DNA of 37,087 nucleotides from Stenomitos frigidus ULC18 (GCF_003003795.1 NZ_PVWK01000152.1:1-37087); one strand, 5' to 3'. Shown: positions 24,525-33,228, counted from the stretch's first letter. Program-made: numbers and translations. Notes: a model not told the origin generated them from the letters alone.

Positions 24525-25853
24525 TTACAGTTGACTACGAGCCTTTAGTTGCAGGTAACGCTCGACCAACTGGTCACTGATCTGATCAGCGGGCGCATCG
24601 AGCACAAGCACTCCTCTTTGTTTGAGTTTGGCCAGGGCAAGCTGACGTTGTGCCAGCAAATCTAAGGCAACTGCACGGGCATAGGTAGTAGGAACATCAG
24701 CAGTGAGGGTGTATGCTTGTTGGTCGACCTGGGGATCGCGCAGGGTGACGCAGAAGGGCAAATGGCGTGGGGCAAGCCGCCCCATTGCAGCCAGCAGTTC
24801 GATCGAAGCGGTCGAGTCAATCACTTCAGTAATAAGTACGACCAGCGCACGGCGCGTTTGGCGGGTAGCGACAGTTGTTACGGCGCTCATATAGTCTGGT
24901 TCTAAAAGCTCAGGGTAAATGGGCGTTAGTCGCTCAACTAGCTTTGGCAGCTGGGTTTGACCCCGTTCGGGTGGAATCCAGGTATGCATCTGGCGATCGA
25001 AGACCCCAATGCCTACGCGATCGCCCCGGTTGAGTCCCGCCAGTGCCAATGATAGTGCCGCATTCAAACCCCAATCAAAGCGTGCCAAGCCGTTTACCTG
25101 AGCCGTCATCAGCCGTCCACGATCGAGCAGGACAAGCAATGTTTGTTCTTGCTCTGGCTCCAACACTCGCACCAGCACCCGACTGCGACGAGCTGTAGCC
25201 TTCCAGTCAATCAGGCGAGGATCATCCCCTGTGGCGTATTCGCGCAGTTCCGAAAATTCGGTGCCCATGCCTTGACGACGCGCACGCCGAATATTGCCGC
25301 TCGTTTGCAGCGTCAAGCGAATGGAGAGCGATCGCAGACCCATCAGGTCAGGATAGACCGCTACAGTATCTCGCTTAGGTACTTTCCAGTCGTGCCACGC
25401 CAGCCCCCAGGCACCCAACTGACGCACCTGAATGTCTCCCCAAACGTACTCTCCCCGCTTGGATGGAAAGACTTGATACGTCAGTGTTTCACGGCTGTGA
25501 GCGGGTAAGGACAGTCTCAGCGGTTGGGGGTTTGCTGAGAAGGCTGGTGGATAAAAGTCCCGAATTTGCAGAACGGCAGACTGATAGCCCGTTTTCACGG
25601 TTAGCTGTACCGGATTATCGCGCCCAATCGAAAGACGCTCCGGGCGATCGCGCTCCACAACCACCCGATGCGTCTGAACCCGCCGCCCATCCAGGACTGC
25701 TGCTACTAAGACAGCCACATCAAATCCCAACGTCAGGACGATCGCCAGACCCAGAAATTGCGGGTTAATGACATCCGAGCCGATCGTGGCAACCCCTAGC
25801 CCGATCGCCGTACCGAATAGCAACAGTTGATAAACGCGACGGGAGGGAATCAT
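24525..25853 (-). CDS. DUF58-domain membrane-anchored protein
   Basis: The 442-residue protein has two N-terminal hydrophobic segments (about 6–24 and 31–53), a beta-rich middle, and the DUF58 signature GTEFSELREYATGDDPRLID followed by WKATARR (about residues 197–223). A von Willebrand-A-like fold follows, with LLVLLDRGRLM in the usual MIDAS position. DUF58 proteins usually act beside a MoxR AAA+ ATPase and membrane partners in envelope-related complexes of unclear function; no moxR is next to it here, but SpoIIM- and RDD-family genes lie 5–7 kb away. I chose ATG 25853; a TTG precedes it directly. Confidence 0.88.
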   Translation of the reverse strand: MIPSRRVYQLLLFGTAIGLGVATIGSDVINPQFLGLAIVLTLGFDVAVLVAAVLDGRRVQTHRVVVERDRPERLSIGRDNPVQLTVKTGYQSAVLQIRDFYPPAFSANPQPLRLSLPAHSRETLTYQVFPSKRGEYVWGDIQVRQLGAWGLAWHDWKVPKRDTVAVYPDLMGLRSLSIRLTLQTSGNIRRARRQGMGTEFSELREYATGDDPRLIDWKATARRSRVLVRVLEPEQEQTLLVLLDRGRLMTAQVNGLARFDWGLNAALSLALAGLNRGDRVGIGVFDRQMHTWIPPERGQTQLPKLVERLTPIYPELLEPDYMSAVTTVATRQTRRALVVLITEVIDSTASIELLAAMGRLAPRHLPFCVTLRDPQVDQQAYTLTADVPTTYARAVALDLLAQRQLALAKLKQRGVLVLDAPADQISDQLVERYLQLKARSQL

Positions 25854-25911
25854 CAAAGGAACCGCGTGATATTGGCAAGAACCGCTATCATCCTAACCTT
25901 GGGGATGGGGA

Positions 25912-26030
25912 AGTTTTGAGTTTTGATTTTGGCTATTAGCGATCAGGTTCTCTTGCTTTTAGCCGTCAGCCTTTAGCTTTTCTAACAACCAACAACCAAC
26001 AACTCCTCCTGACTTCTGCCTTCTCCCCAC
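25912..26030. repeat. Low-complexity intergenic repeats between the phoD and DUF58 genes
   Basis: Short tandem units fill this gap: gttttgagttttga, agccgtcagcctttagctttt, then three aaccaac-type heptamers, followed by a C/T-rich stretch. It is the same vocabulary as at 27933–27970, 28170–28240, 30214–30400 and 33229–33380. Confidence 0.75.
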
Positions 26031-26033
26031 GCC

Positions 26034-27728
26034 TTAAACCTCCTGCAACACCACCTGATCACGCGGTACGCGGAACGTCTTGAGCGTTGAGAGGGTGCCG
26101 CCTGGTTGGAGGATATCGCTGACGACCTTGAGCGTACAGGTGAGGGCTTCGGGTGTTACTTCGATCACGTTATAGCCGTGGGTTGCGGAGTTGAAGTATT
26201 GGATATGTGGATTGCTGCCCCGGAGCACTTGCGTCAGGATGTCGATCGGCACTGAAGGTGTACCGGGAGTGCTGGTTGTGCTTTGTTCGGCAAAGTTGGA
26301 GGATGTCGTTGAACCGACGACAAACTCAACCCCCACAGGCGGATCGGTGGGATTGTCAAAGTTCACTTTCTGGTAGCCTGCGATGAACGTGTGCAGGTCA
26401 CCCGTGATCGTCACAAAGTTTTTAACCCCAGCCTCGCTGATGGTTTTGAAGAGCAGCGATCGCTCAACTGGGTAGCCATCCCATTGATCCAACGTGATGA
26501 ACAAGTCAGGGGTTGGCGACCCTAAAAGCTGGGTAGCAAAGGCCGACAACACTTTCAACTGCATCGTCGTCACTTCGTTGCCCCAAATCTTCCAGGTACG
26601 AGGTGATTGGGTGATTTGCTTCAGAAACCATTCACGCTGCTTTCGCCCCAGCATCGTGCGATCGGGATCGTTGCGTCCAGCACAATCAGGTACGATGGTG
26701 CGCTTGCTGGAAAGATAGGTCTGGTTTTGGGCTGCCAAGTCGTCGCAGGGTGGGCCGTTGCGATAGAGCCGCTCATCCGTCATCACCAACTCCAACAGCT
26801 TGCCAATTTTGAACGATCGGTAAATCTGAATCGCCTGCAGTGGTTTTTCACCTTCGTCAAACGGTACGCTCGTGGGTGTATGCTCTGCCCACGCTTTTGT
26901 GGCTGTCTGACGCAGGTCGGGCTTACGGAAGGGCACCTGGTCGGGTGCATTCACCTTGAAGCAATCATTAGCAAATTCGTGGTCGTCCCAAATGGTGATA
27001 AACGCAAACTTTTCGCGAATGCTCTGCAGATCTGGATCGCTGTTATAGGTCTGATAGAGAAAGCGGTAATCGGCAAGGGTCGAAGCGGAGGGCTGACCAC
27101 TCGGTAGGGCGATCGGGCGAATGCCGCGCTGAAAGCTGGTATCACCCACCGTTTCATAGATGTAATCACCCAGGAAGACGATGAAGTCAAGGTCTTCTGC
27201 CGCTAGAAACCGATAAGCGTTGTAATAGCCGTTGGTGTAGTCCTGACAGTTGATGTAGGCGAAACGCACTTTCTCAACATCAGCATTAGCGGCTGGCAGC
27301 GTTTTGAAGCGACCCGTTTGACTTGCGGTACCGTCGTAGATGAAACGGTAGTAGTACGTTGTCTGAGGTTTGAGTTCTTTATTCTCCAGGCTGATTTTGA
27401 CCGTGTAGTCTTTGGACTGATTAGTTTTAGCCACACCGCGCAAGGTTGCGATCGCGCTAAACCCAGCATCTTCAGACACCTCAAACGCTACTTTGACTGA
27501 GCGCGTTTGCTGCGGTGCGATGCGTGTCCACAATGTAATACCGCGCGATCGGGGATCTCCAGACGCCACGCTTTGAGGAAACAGAGTCGTCGCTGCATTA
27601 GCAGGCTCAACGGCAAACAGTTTGCTGACTTCCCACGCATCCATCCCCACTAAGTGAGGAATTTCACTACCGGCCCAAACCACAACACCAGTCGCCAGCG
27701 AATACTTTAGAAACGTCCGTCTGTCCAT
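26034..27728 (-). CDS. phoD: Tat-exported PhoD-family alkaline phosphatase
   Basis: The 564-residue protein releases phosphate from organic phosphomono- and diesters outside the cytoplasm; PhoD enzymes use Fe3+ and Ca2+. It has a Tat signal (MDRRTFLKYS, hydrophobic run to about 22, possible AxA cleavage at 43–45 in PANAAT), an N-terminal beta domain starting FPQSVASGDPRSRGITLWTRI, and the catalytic domain with NCQDYTNGY, FLGDYIYE (D188), TIWDDHEFANDC, WKIWGNEVTTMQL and TGDLHTFIAGY, all typical metal-site motifs. ATG 27728 has GAGG eight bases upstream. About 150 bp upstream there is a candidate Pho box, suggesting induction by phosphate starvation through PhoB/SphR. Confidence 0.95.
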   Translation of the reverse strand: MDRRTFLKYSLATGVVVWAGSEIPHLVGMDAWEVSKLFAVEPANAATTLFPQSVASGDPRSRGITLWTRIAPQQTRSVKVAFEVSEDAGFSAIATLRGVAKTNQSKDYTVKISLENKELKPQTTYYYRFIYDGTASQTGRFKTLPAANADVEKVRFAYINCQDYTNGYYNAYRFLAAEDLDFIVFLGDYIYETVGDTSFQRGIRPIALPSGQPSASTLADYRFLYQTYNSDPDLQSIREKFAFITIWDDHEFANDCFKVNAPDQVPFRKPDLRQTATKAWAEHTPTSVPFDEGEKPLQAIQIYRSFKIGKLLELVMTDERLYRNGPPCDDLAAQNQTYLSSKRTIVPDCAGRNDPDRTMLGRKQREWFLKQITQSPRTWKIWGNEVTTMQLKVLSAFATQLLGSPTPDLFITLDQWDGYPVERSLLFKTISEAGVKNFVTITGDLHTFIAGYQKVNFDNPTDPPVGVEFVVGSTTSSNFAEQSTTSTPGTPSVPIDILTQVLRGSNPHIQYFNSATHGYNVIEVTPEALTCTLKVVSDILQPGGTLSTLKTFRVPRDQVVLQEV

Positions 27729-27878
27729 GCAATGATCCTCAGTGGCTCTCTTTAATCGGTCTCTTCAAGACAGTCAAATTCAAAGCACGCGAACGAGTCC
27801 GTCTAGCAACGCCAAGACAGGACGCACTGTACGGACAGTAGTCTCGCTAAACGTACTTTCTGCTACCTTACGTTGCTA

Positions 27879-27908
27879 CGTTTAAGCGGCTCTTAAGTTC
27901 GGTTTAAA
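27879..27908 (-). promoter_or_regulatory. Candidate Pho box upstream of phoD
   Basis: On the coding strand of phoD the order is TTTAAACC-GAA-CTTAAGAG-CCG-CTTAAACG: three 8-bp units with YTTAA cores at an exact 11-bp period. Cyanobacterial Pho boxes are three PyTTAAPyPy(T/A) units with 3-bp spacers; the cores and spacing fit, but the last three bases of each unit do not follow PyPyW. TAAGGT about 8 bp further downstream could be a −10. Position and gene function support the call. Confidence 0.6.
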
Positions 27909-28023
27909 GAAGGCCTATTGGAGTGGGGAGTGGGGGAAAGGCTGAAGGTTAGAGGCTAAAGGCTGACGGACTGGTCAACTGACACATCTTTCAGTGATCG
28001 CCTGCACCACCCTGCACTAAAAG

Positions 28024-28100
28024 CGGGCTAATAGAACGAAGTCCTCTGAAGAGGGCTGCAAAGGGTTTTCAACTCGTTTCAACGGGTTTCGGTTAGCCCG
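28024..28100. repeat. Structured palindromic element (possible small RNA or dispersed repeat)
   Basis: cgggctaa (28024–28031) pairs perfectly with ttagcccg (28093–28100). Inside are a cctct-gaag-aggg hairpin and gttttcaactcgtttcaacg with internal symmetry. On the minus strand the element ends TTAGCCCGCTTTT, which resembles a terminator for the upstream gene at 28228–29214. It recalls hairpin repeats seen between genes in filamentous cyanobacteria, but I cannot assign a family. Confidence 0.5.
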
Positions 28101-28227
28101 GTTATTGAAGCACGGGCGGGTGAGCAATGAAACGATCAGCTTTTCAGGATTTTTGTCGGCCAATCAGGGCTGAAGGCTGAACTCAAAACTTTCATCCTTT
28201 ATCCTTTAGCCTTCATCCTTATATCCC

Positions 28228-29214
28228 TCACTCCTCACCCCTCTCCTCACCCGCCGAAGGCTGAGTATTCAAGTAGGTCAAAAAGTCTTCCAGCTCATCG
28301 TCGGTGAGTTCGCTGCGGGTTTTCTTGCCGTAGGTCTTTTGCAAATAAGTGCTACCTTGCCGCTTGCTCCAGCCAATGCGATCGATTTCCACACCAATCT
28401 GCGAAATCAGCGACGATAAATCTCTGGATGTACCACTGGGAGCTTCTACAGCGGGTGTTTCTTTGCCCGTACTGGGTTTGCGGGGCTTGCTTTTAGGGCT
28501 TTGCGATTCTGTGGCTGTGGCAGCGGGCGTATCTAGACTGGGGGGTGTTTTCTCTATAGCAGATGGTTCTGGCTCAAAAGACTGCGGTTCAGATGGTTCT
28601 GGGTCAAATTCAAAGGACTGCGGTTCAAACGATTCCGGCTCAAACGGCTCCGGTTCAAACGTTTCATCGTCATAGTCGGGGGCATCGCTCGGATCGAGCG
28701 CGACATCAGAGGGATAGACGATCAACGGCAAGGCTGCTTTCGTCAGGGCAGGTGGCTCAAAGGACTGCGTCGGTAAAGATACTGGTGACAGAGGCGCGAT
28801 CGCAGCACTCATCCCCGTTTTTGGCATTACAGACTCACGCCCAACGCGATCGAGTACAGTTGGCGACACCACATCATGCAGCGCTTCTGCAATGGGCTGC
28901 ATCGTTGGCTGCGGCTGCGTGCCGTAGCTGGGGAAGGGCATCTTCGACAGATCAGACACGGCGGGCAGATCAGAAAGTGCCCCGGGACGAATGCCGATCA
29001 GCGCCAAAACGCGCAGTCGTGCCTGATCCTCTGCGTGTTCAACGGTGGTAGCCGCTGCCAAACTGGTTGCCAGTGTCATACTGCCTAGCGACACGATCGC
29101 CCGTACAACAAAGCGATCGGCGTGAATTTGCACCAGCTCGGTCAACAACCCACTGGTGGGATAACGGGTTTGCAGTTGGACAAAGAGCGGATGCAGATCA
29201 GGTGATTCAGGCAT
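28228..29214 (-). CDS. Protein of unknown function with Glu/Pro/Phe repeat linker
   Basis: The 328-residue protein is not recognised. The N-terminus (about 1–80) is a compact alpha/beta-looking segment (HPLFVQLQTRYPTSGLLTEL, MTLATSLAAATTVEHAEDQA, RLRVLALIGI). This pattern of threonine/alanine helix and 'E-A-E-D-x-A' is faintly reminiscent of single-strand-annealing proteins; I do not rely on it. The middle (about 160–260) is a disordered linker with EPFEP/EPESF/EPQSF pentapeptide repeats encoded by 15-bp DNA repeats. The last 50 residues form a small helical domain (IDRIGWSKRQGSTYLQKTYG, then SELTDDELEDFLTYL) that looks conserved. The final residues GEERGEE are encoded by low-complexity intergenic-type repeat. 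ATG 29214; phoU is divergent from it across a 346-bp gap. Confidence 0.75.
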   Translation of the reverse strand: MPESPDLHPLFVQLQTRYPTSGLLTELVQIHADRFVVRAIVSLGSMTLATSLAAATTVEHAEDQARLRVLALIGIRPGALSDLPAVSDLSKMPFPSYGTQPQPTMQPIAEALHDVVSPTVLDRVGRESVMPKTGMSAAIAPLSPVSLPTQSFEPPALTKAALPLIVYPSDVALDPSDAPDYDDETFEPEPFEPESFEPQSFEFDPEPSEPQSFEPEPSAIEKTPPSLDTPAATATESQSPKSKPRKPSTGKETPAVEAPSGTSRDLSSLISQIGVEIDRIGWSKRQGSTYLQKTYGKKTRSELTDDELEDFLTYLNTQPSAGEERGEE

Positions 29215-29560
29215 TGATACAGTAGAAGTTGAAGAGGACGATCGACGATCGGGCGTCAGTCATGATGTTACGCGACTTGCGGGAGACGCAGCAGCCTGTT
29301 TGGGTGCAGTCAGGATCACAGAAATGCCTCTATCCCCATAACGCCTTTATACCCATAACATAGACGCTTGTGAATCTTTAGTAATGTACTCACTAGCTCC
29401 AGTCGGTTGGCTCTCAGAGGCACATGTCTTGCAGCCGACTGCCAAGATTCCTCACCTGATATAGACTTGACAACTATACTTGTCTATTAGGTACTACTGC
29501 GAACAGTCTCAAACTGTTTCAGGCTGGGCTGGTAGATTTTGATACGCGAGTACTACTCTA
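29215..29560. promoter_or_regulatory. Divergent gap upstream of phoU
   Basis: No gene is seen. A hairpin agtcggttg…cagccgact lies at 29401–29440, and cccataac occurs twice within 29330–29360. TTGACA at 29467–29472 is embedded in the imperfect palindrome tagac…gtcta, but no good −10 follows at 16–18 bp, so the phoU promoter remains unclear. I found no triple YTTAA array of Pho-box type here. Confidence 0.35.
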
Positions 29561-30214
29561 TTGGAAAGCCCAAGACTCATCCGCACTAATTTTGACCGCC
29601 AAACAAAGCGCATTCAGCGTGACGTTTTGCGGATGGGTGCATTGGTAGAAAAATCTTTCTGGATGGCGCGACAGGCATTGTTCGATCGCGATTTAGATGC
29701 CCCGGCCAAAATTGCAATTCAAGATAAACAAATCGACATACTTTATCGCCAGATTGAACAAGATTGTGTAAGCCTCATTGCGCTTCAGGCTCCCGTTGCT
29801 CAAGATTTACGCCTCCTCAGCGCCATGATGCAGCTTGTCCGCGACCTGGAGCGCATTGGTGACTACGCTGAAGACCTGGGCGAAATTGCCATTCGTCTGT
29901 TTCCCTATCCGCCGCCAGTGTATATGGGACGGGTGCAGATGATGTGCGATCGCTGTCGCGCTATGCTGGCAATGAGTTTAGCTGCCCTTTCTGACCTGGA
30001 TGCCGAATCGGGGCTGGAAATTAAGATCAAAGACGATGCCGTCGATCTCGATTACGAAACGCTCTACGAACTCTTGGCCTACCAACGCGATGTTCCCGGC
30101 ATTGTCGAACCGATCGTGCTCATGATCCTCGTCATCCGCCACATGGAGCGCATGGCAGACCACGCGACGAATATCGGTAAGCGTGTGGCGTATATTGTGA
30201 CGGGGCAGCGGTAG
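29561..30214 (+). CDS. phoU: Phosphate signalling regulator PhoU
   Basis: The 217-residue all-helical protein has two PhoU repeats, each with the metal-binding-type helix pair: LRMGALVEKSFWMARQALFDRD, then DLRLLSAMMQLVRDLERIGDYAEDLGEIA, and in the second half PIVLMILVIRHMERMADHATNIGKRVAYIVTG. PhoU links the Pst transporter to the PhoR/SphS kinase and represses the Pho response when phosphate is sufficient. The frame begins with TTG 29561 right behind an in-frame stop at 29540, and no ATG occurs before the conserved region, so TTG is the likely start. No pstSCAB operon follows; the next gene is convergent. Confidence 0.92.
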   Translation: MESPRLIRTNFDRQTKRIQRDVLRMGALVEKSFWMARQALFDRDLDAPAKIAIQDKQIDILYRQIEQDCVSLIALQAPVAQDLRLLSAMMQLVRDLERIGDYAEDLGEIAIRLFPYPPPVYMGRVQMMCDRCRAMLAMSLAALSDLDAESGLEIKIKDDAVDLDYETLYELLAYQRDVPGIVEPIVLMILVIRHMERMADHATNIGKRVAYIVTGQR

Positions 30215-30400
30215 GGATGAAGGATGAAGGATGAAAGCTAAAAGATGAGGGATGAACGTTTTGAGTTGCTTCCTCTCCTTCTCCCGCCTCCCCCGCCTCC
30301 CCTCTGCGTTCTAATAACCAACAACCAACAACCAACAACTTAAAACTCCTTCATCCTTTAGCCCTCATCCTTTAGACTTTCCTCCTCCCCTCACTCCTCT
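30214..30400. repeat. Heptamer-rich intergenic repeat between phoU and the spoIIM-like gene
   Basis: ggatgaa-type heptamers follow the phoU stop codon, then C/T-rich tracts, aaccaac heptamers and catccttta-type units. The block lies between convergent genes and runs into the last codons of the spoIIM-like gene, whose terminal residues GRKKGEE are encoded there. Confidence 0.75.
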
Positions 30401-31350
30401 CCTTTCTTCCGCCCCAAATACCAAACCAGCGCCGTAAACAGTCCAATCCCCGTCGCGTATTTGATTACGTCAGGCACTGCCGGATTGGGTGAGAAGAAGC
30501 CTTCAATGATGCCTGCGATCACCAGCATAGGGACGATGCCGTAGACCAGTTGGGTTGCTTGGGTGCCGTAGAGCTTGAGTGCCTCCGATCGCTTATAAAC
30601 ACCTGGAAACAACAGCGCTCTGGCAAGCAGAAAGCCTGCACCGCCCGCGAGAAAAATAGCGGGTAGTTCCAGTGCGCCGTGGGGAAACACGAAAGCCCAG
30701 AACGGGACTGCAAGGTTATTCTGCCCCACTAAGGCCCCGATGCTGCCGATCAACACGCCATTGAACAGCATCGCGATCGCGGTAAAGAGTCCGCCTGTCA
30801 TACCGCCTGCTACGGCTGCAAACGAAACTTTGATGTTGTTGATCATGATGTTGCTGGAGGCAAAGGGTTCAATCCCCACGATCGATCCCGTCCATAATTC
30901 GCCGCGATCGCGGACTTGCTCAATCATGCGTGCTGGTACGACGAGAGCCAAAAAGGATGGATCACGCCATGCCAACCACCAGCAGACCAGTCCTGCCAAC
31001 ACAAACAAGCCTGTTGCTAGAGCAACATAGCCGCGCGATTGCTGCACCACTGCCGGAAAGCCCCAGCGGTAAAACGCCCCGATCGCCTGCCATTCTTGAC
31101 GACGCGACCCCTGATAAATTTGGGAGTAGCCACGGGTTGCGAGCGACTGCAACTCTTGAGTGATCAGTTCGCCTGCTTGATTGGTGCGCGCGCGTGCTAG
31201 ATCGGCGGAGACCGATCGATACAGACTTGCAAGCTGCCGAATTTCGTTCGCGTCAAGCGCCTTTAACCCTTGCTTCTCTGCTTTTTTGAGCAAGGTATCC
31301 AGGTCTCTCCAACTGGGCTGCCGTCGTGCTAGCCAGCGCTGTATGTTCAT
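30391..31350 (-). CDS. Stage II sporulation protein M-family membrane protein
   Basis: The 319-residue protein starts MNIQRWLARRQPSWRDLDTL with a cytoplasmic helical part (about 1–100). Hydrophobic segments follow (about 108–128, 170–210, 225–250, 275–318), containing the SpoIIM/DUF95 core IMINNIKVSFAAVAGGMTGG, the LFNGVLIGSIGALVGQ segment and FPHGALELPAIFLAGGAGF, where HGALELPAI is the family signature. Outside spore formers these proteins accompany DUF58, MoxR, RDD and related membrane proteins; the function is unknown. I chose ATG 31350; an upstream alternative adds nine residues. It is divergent from the membrane-protein–RDD pair, 85 bp apart. Confidence 0.9.
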   Translation of the reverse strand: MNIQRWLARRQPSWRDLDTLLKKAEKQGLKALDANEIRQLASLYRSVSADLARARTNQAGELITQELQSLATRGYSQIYQGSRRQEWQAIGAFYRWGFPAVVQQSRGYVALATGLFVLAGLVCWWLAWRDPSFLALVVPARMIEQVRDRGELWTGSIVGIEPFASSNIMINNIKVSFAAVAGGMTGGLFTAIAMLFNGVLIGSIGALVGQNNLAVPFWAFVFPHGALELPAIFLAGGAGFLLARALLFPGVYKRSEALKLYGTQATQLVYGIVPMLVIAGIIEGFFSPNPAVPDVIKYATGIGLFTALVWYLGRKKGEE

Positions 31351-31435
31351 AATCTGTGATATTTCCCGGAAAGCCAACGGACGTGGTTTAGAATCGCGTC
31401 AACACCTGTCCTTCAAACTAGCCAAAGTGTAGCTC

Positions 31436-32434
31436 ATGGCTTCGTCCTCTAATTTCTCTAGTTCTACCCAAGCGCTTAGTGTTGGTAACGTCGTCAGTGC
31501 TGGCTTTCGGCTATATGGGGCAAACGCCAAGCAGTATTTGACGATCGCCCTCTTTGGTACACTATGGCTGCTGCTGCCGTTTGTGGCGGCGATCGGCGTG
31601 GTTTTGTTTTTCGCGACCGTGCAGAACTATTACGCCACTCTCGGCTTAATCATTCCGGCTCTGATTGTCCTGTTTTTCTACGTCCTCGCCAAATATCTTG
31701 CCAACTCAGCGCTGATCGCACGACTGGTGTTTGGTGAACTAACTGACCAGCCCGAGTCACTCAAAGATGCTCGTCGCTTTATCAAGCCGCGTACCTGGAG
31801 CTTTCTGAGCGCATCCTTTCTGATGGGCTTGATCTACATGGGCGTGATGATTGTCTTTTACCTGGCGCTGGCGATCGTCGTTGTAGGGCTGTTAGCGGGG
31901 CTGGGTGGTTTTCAACTGTTGCAGAACCCCACACCAGAAACGCTGGCCGCAAACGGGGGTACCATTGCACTGCTGGTGCTGCTGGCGTTGGGGTTCTTGC
32001 TGTTATTTATTGCCTTTTTTCTCTGGTTCGCAGCGCGCTTTGTGTCGTTTGAACTGCCGCTGGCTGTGGAACCTGGGGTGACGGCAACGCAAACGATCGG
32101 GCGCATGTGGTCGCTCACCAAAGGTAGCGCCTGGCGGATTGCGCTGATTCTCTTTATTACGAGCCTTGTCACGCTGCCGTTGCAATTGCTGCTGCAGGTT
32201 GTTGTTAGTGGCGTCGATGTGCTCATTCGAGTAGCTGGATTTACACCAGACTCACCGACCTACACCGCACTGTCCCTATTGATTACTTACCTACTGAGCT
32301 TTGTGCTCTCGATCGTCGTCCTTCCCTTGTGGCAAATCATCAAAACGGTCATCTATTACGATCTGCGCGGTCGGCGTGAGGGCTTAGGGCTACAGTTGCG
32401 CGATCGCGGCCCTCAAAGCGACACTCAGGCTTAA
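31436..32434 (+). CDS. Polytopic membrane protein of unknown function
   Basis: The 332-residue protein begins with a Ser-rich cytoplasmic leader (2–14) followed by LSVGNVVSAGFRLYGANAKQ, the start seen in DUF975/glycerophosphoryl-diester-phosphodiesterase-type membrane domains, and about six hydrophobic segments (about 35–62, 68–90, 122–155, 173–205, 230–256, 270–305). Seven bases separate its stop from the RDD gene, and it faces the spoIIM-like gene across a shared promoter region, so the three products probably work in the same envelope process. ATG 31436. The function is not known. Confidence 0.85.
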   Translation: MASSSNFSSSTQALSVGNVVSAGFRLYGANAKQYLTIALFGTLWLLLPFVAAIGVVLFFATVQNYYATLGLIIPALIVLFFYVLAKYLANSALIARLVFGELTDQPESLKDARRFIKPRTWSFLSASFLMGLIYMGVMIVFYLALAIVVVGLLAGLGGFQLLQNPTPETLAANGGTIALLVLLALGFLLLFIAFFLWFAARFVSFELPLAVEPGVTATQTIGRMWSLTKGSAWRIALILFITSLVTLPLQLLLQVVVSGVDVLIRVAGFTPDSPTYTALSLLITYLLSFVLSIVVLPLWQIIKTVIYYDLRGRREGLGLQLRDRGPQSDTQA

Positions 32435-32441
32435 CCTCGCC

Positions 32442-33227
32442 ATGCGTTTTTTTAATCGCGTTTCCCTGTCTACGCCAGAAAGTGTCGAGCTAGAGTTTAC
32501 GCTGGCAGGCATCGGCAATCGTACGCTGGCGTTGCTGATTGATTATCACATTCTGGCAGCAATACTTATTGGCTTCTGGGTTCTCTGGGGGATGTTCAGT
32601 CTGGGGCTATTGAGCTATCTCAACTCAGGCACCTTTAACTATGCCTCCGCGCCACTCTGGCTCCTGGCGATCGCCCTCTTGATCAACTTTTTCATCTTTG
32701 CAGGCTACTTCACGTTCTTTGAAGTGATGTGGCAAGGGCAAACCCCCGGCAAACGCTTCACCAAAATTCGCGTGATTCGAGACGATGGCAGACCGATCGG
32801 GCTGTCTCAAGCGGCTCTACGATCGCTACTGCGACCGATCGACGATTTCTGCTTTGTCGGTGTCTTTTTTATCCTGTTAGGCAAGCAAGAAAAACGGTTG
32901 GGCGATTGGGCTGCTGGAACGCTAGTCATTCAAGAACAACGGGGCGATCGCAAAGCCACCTTGATGATTTCTGACCAGGCAAAGGAACTGGCGATCGATT
33001 TACCTAAAATGGCAGACCTGAACCAACTGCTGCCCGATGACTTTGCCGTCGTGCGTACCTACCTGCAACGCCGACGCGCGATGGATAAAAGAGCCAGAAA
33101 TGATCTGAGTCTGAATCTCGCACGACAACTCCGTACGCTCATTGGGCTCGAAACCATTCCGCCCAACACAAGCGCCGATCAATTCCTCGAAGCGGTTTAT
33201 GAGGCATATCAGCATTTGCAGGGATGA
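32442..33227 (+). CDS. RDD-family membrane protein
   Basis: The 261-residue protein has the RDD domain in its first 170 residues: VELEFTLAGIGNRTLALLIDYHILAA with the Arg and Asp of the family name, a second hydrophobic segment (about 68–92), QGQTPGKRFTKIRVI, and LRSLLRPIDDFCF with GKQEKRLGDWAAGTLVI. A charged cytoplasmic tail of about 85 residues follows. RDD proteins are poorly understood membrane proteins, sometimes linked to ion transport. It starts seven bases after the preceding membrane-protein gene (operon). Confidence 0.92.
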   Translation: MRFFNRVSLSTPESVELEFTLAGIGNRTLALLIDYHILAAILIGFWVLWGMFSLGLLSYLNSGTFNYASAPLWLLAIALLINFFIFAGYFTFFEVMWQGQTPGKRFTKIRVIRDDGRPIGLSQAALRSLLRPIDDFCFVGVFFILLGKQEKRLGDWAAGTLVIQEQRGDRKATLMISDQAKELAIDLPKMADLNQLLPDDFAVVRTYLQRRRAMDKRARNDLSLNLARQLRTLIGLETIPPNTSADQFLEAVYEAYQHLQG

Positions 33228-33228
33228 G

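Larger units (their letters stand above)
27729..28227. other. phoD upstream region (499 bp)
   Basis: No gene is seen. Going away from phoD it holds the candidate Pho box (27879–27908), low-complexity heptamers (about 27933–27970), a strongly structured palindromic element (28024–28100) and a second heptamer block (28170–28227) that runs into the end of the next gene. Confidence 0.6.

Noticed and set aside
28024-28130. CRISPR repeat or tracrRNA-like element
   Set aside because: gtttcaacgggtttcgg resembles the start of some cyanobacterial CRISPR repeats, but it occurs only once, without spacers or cas genes.
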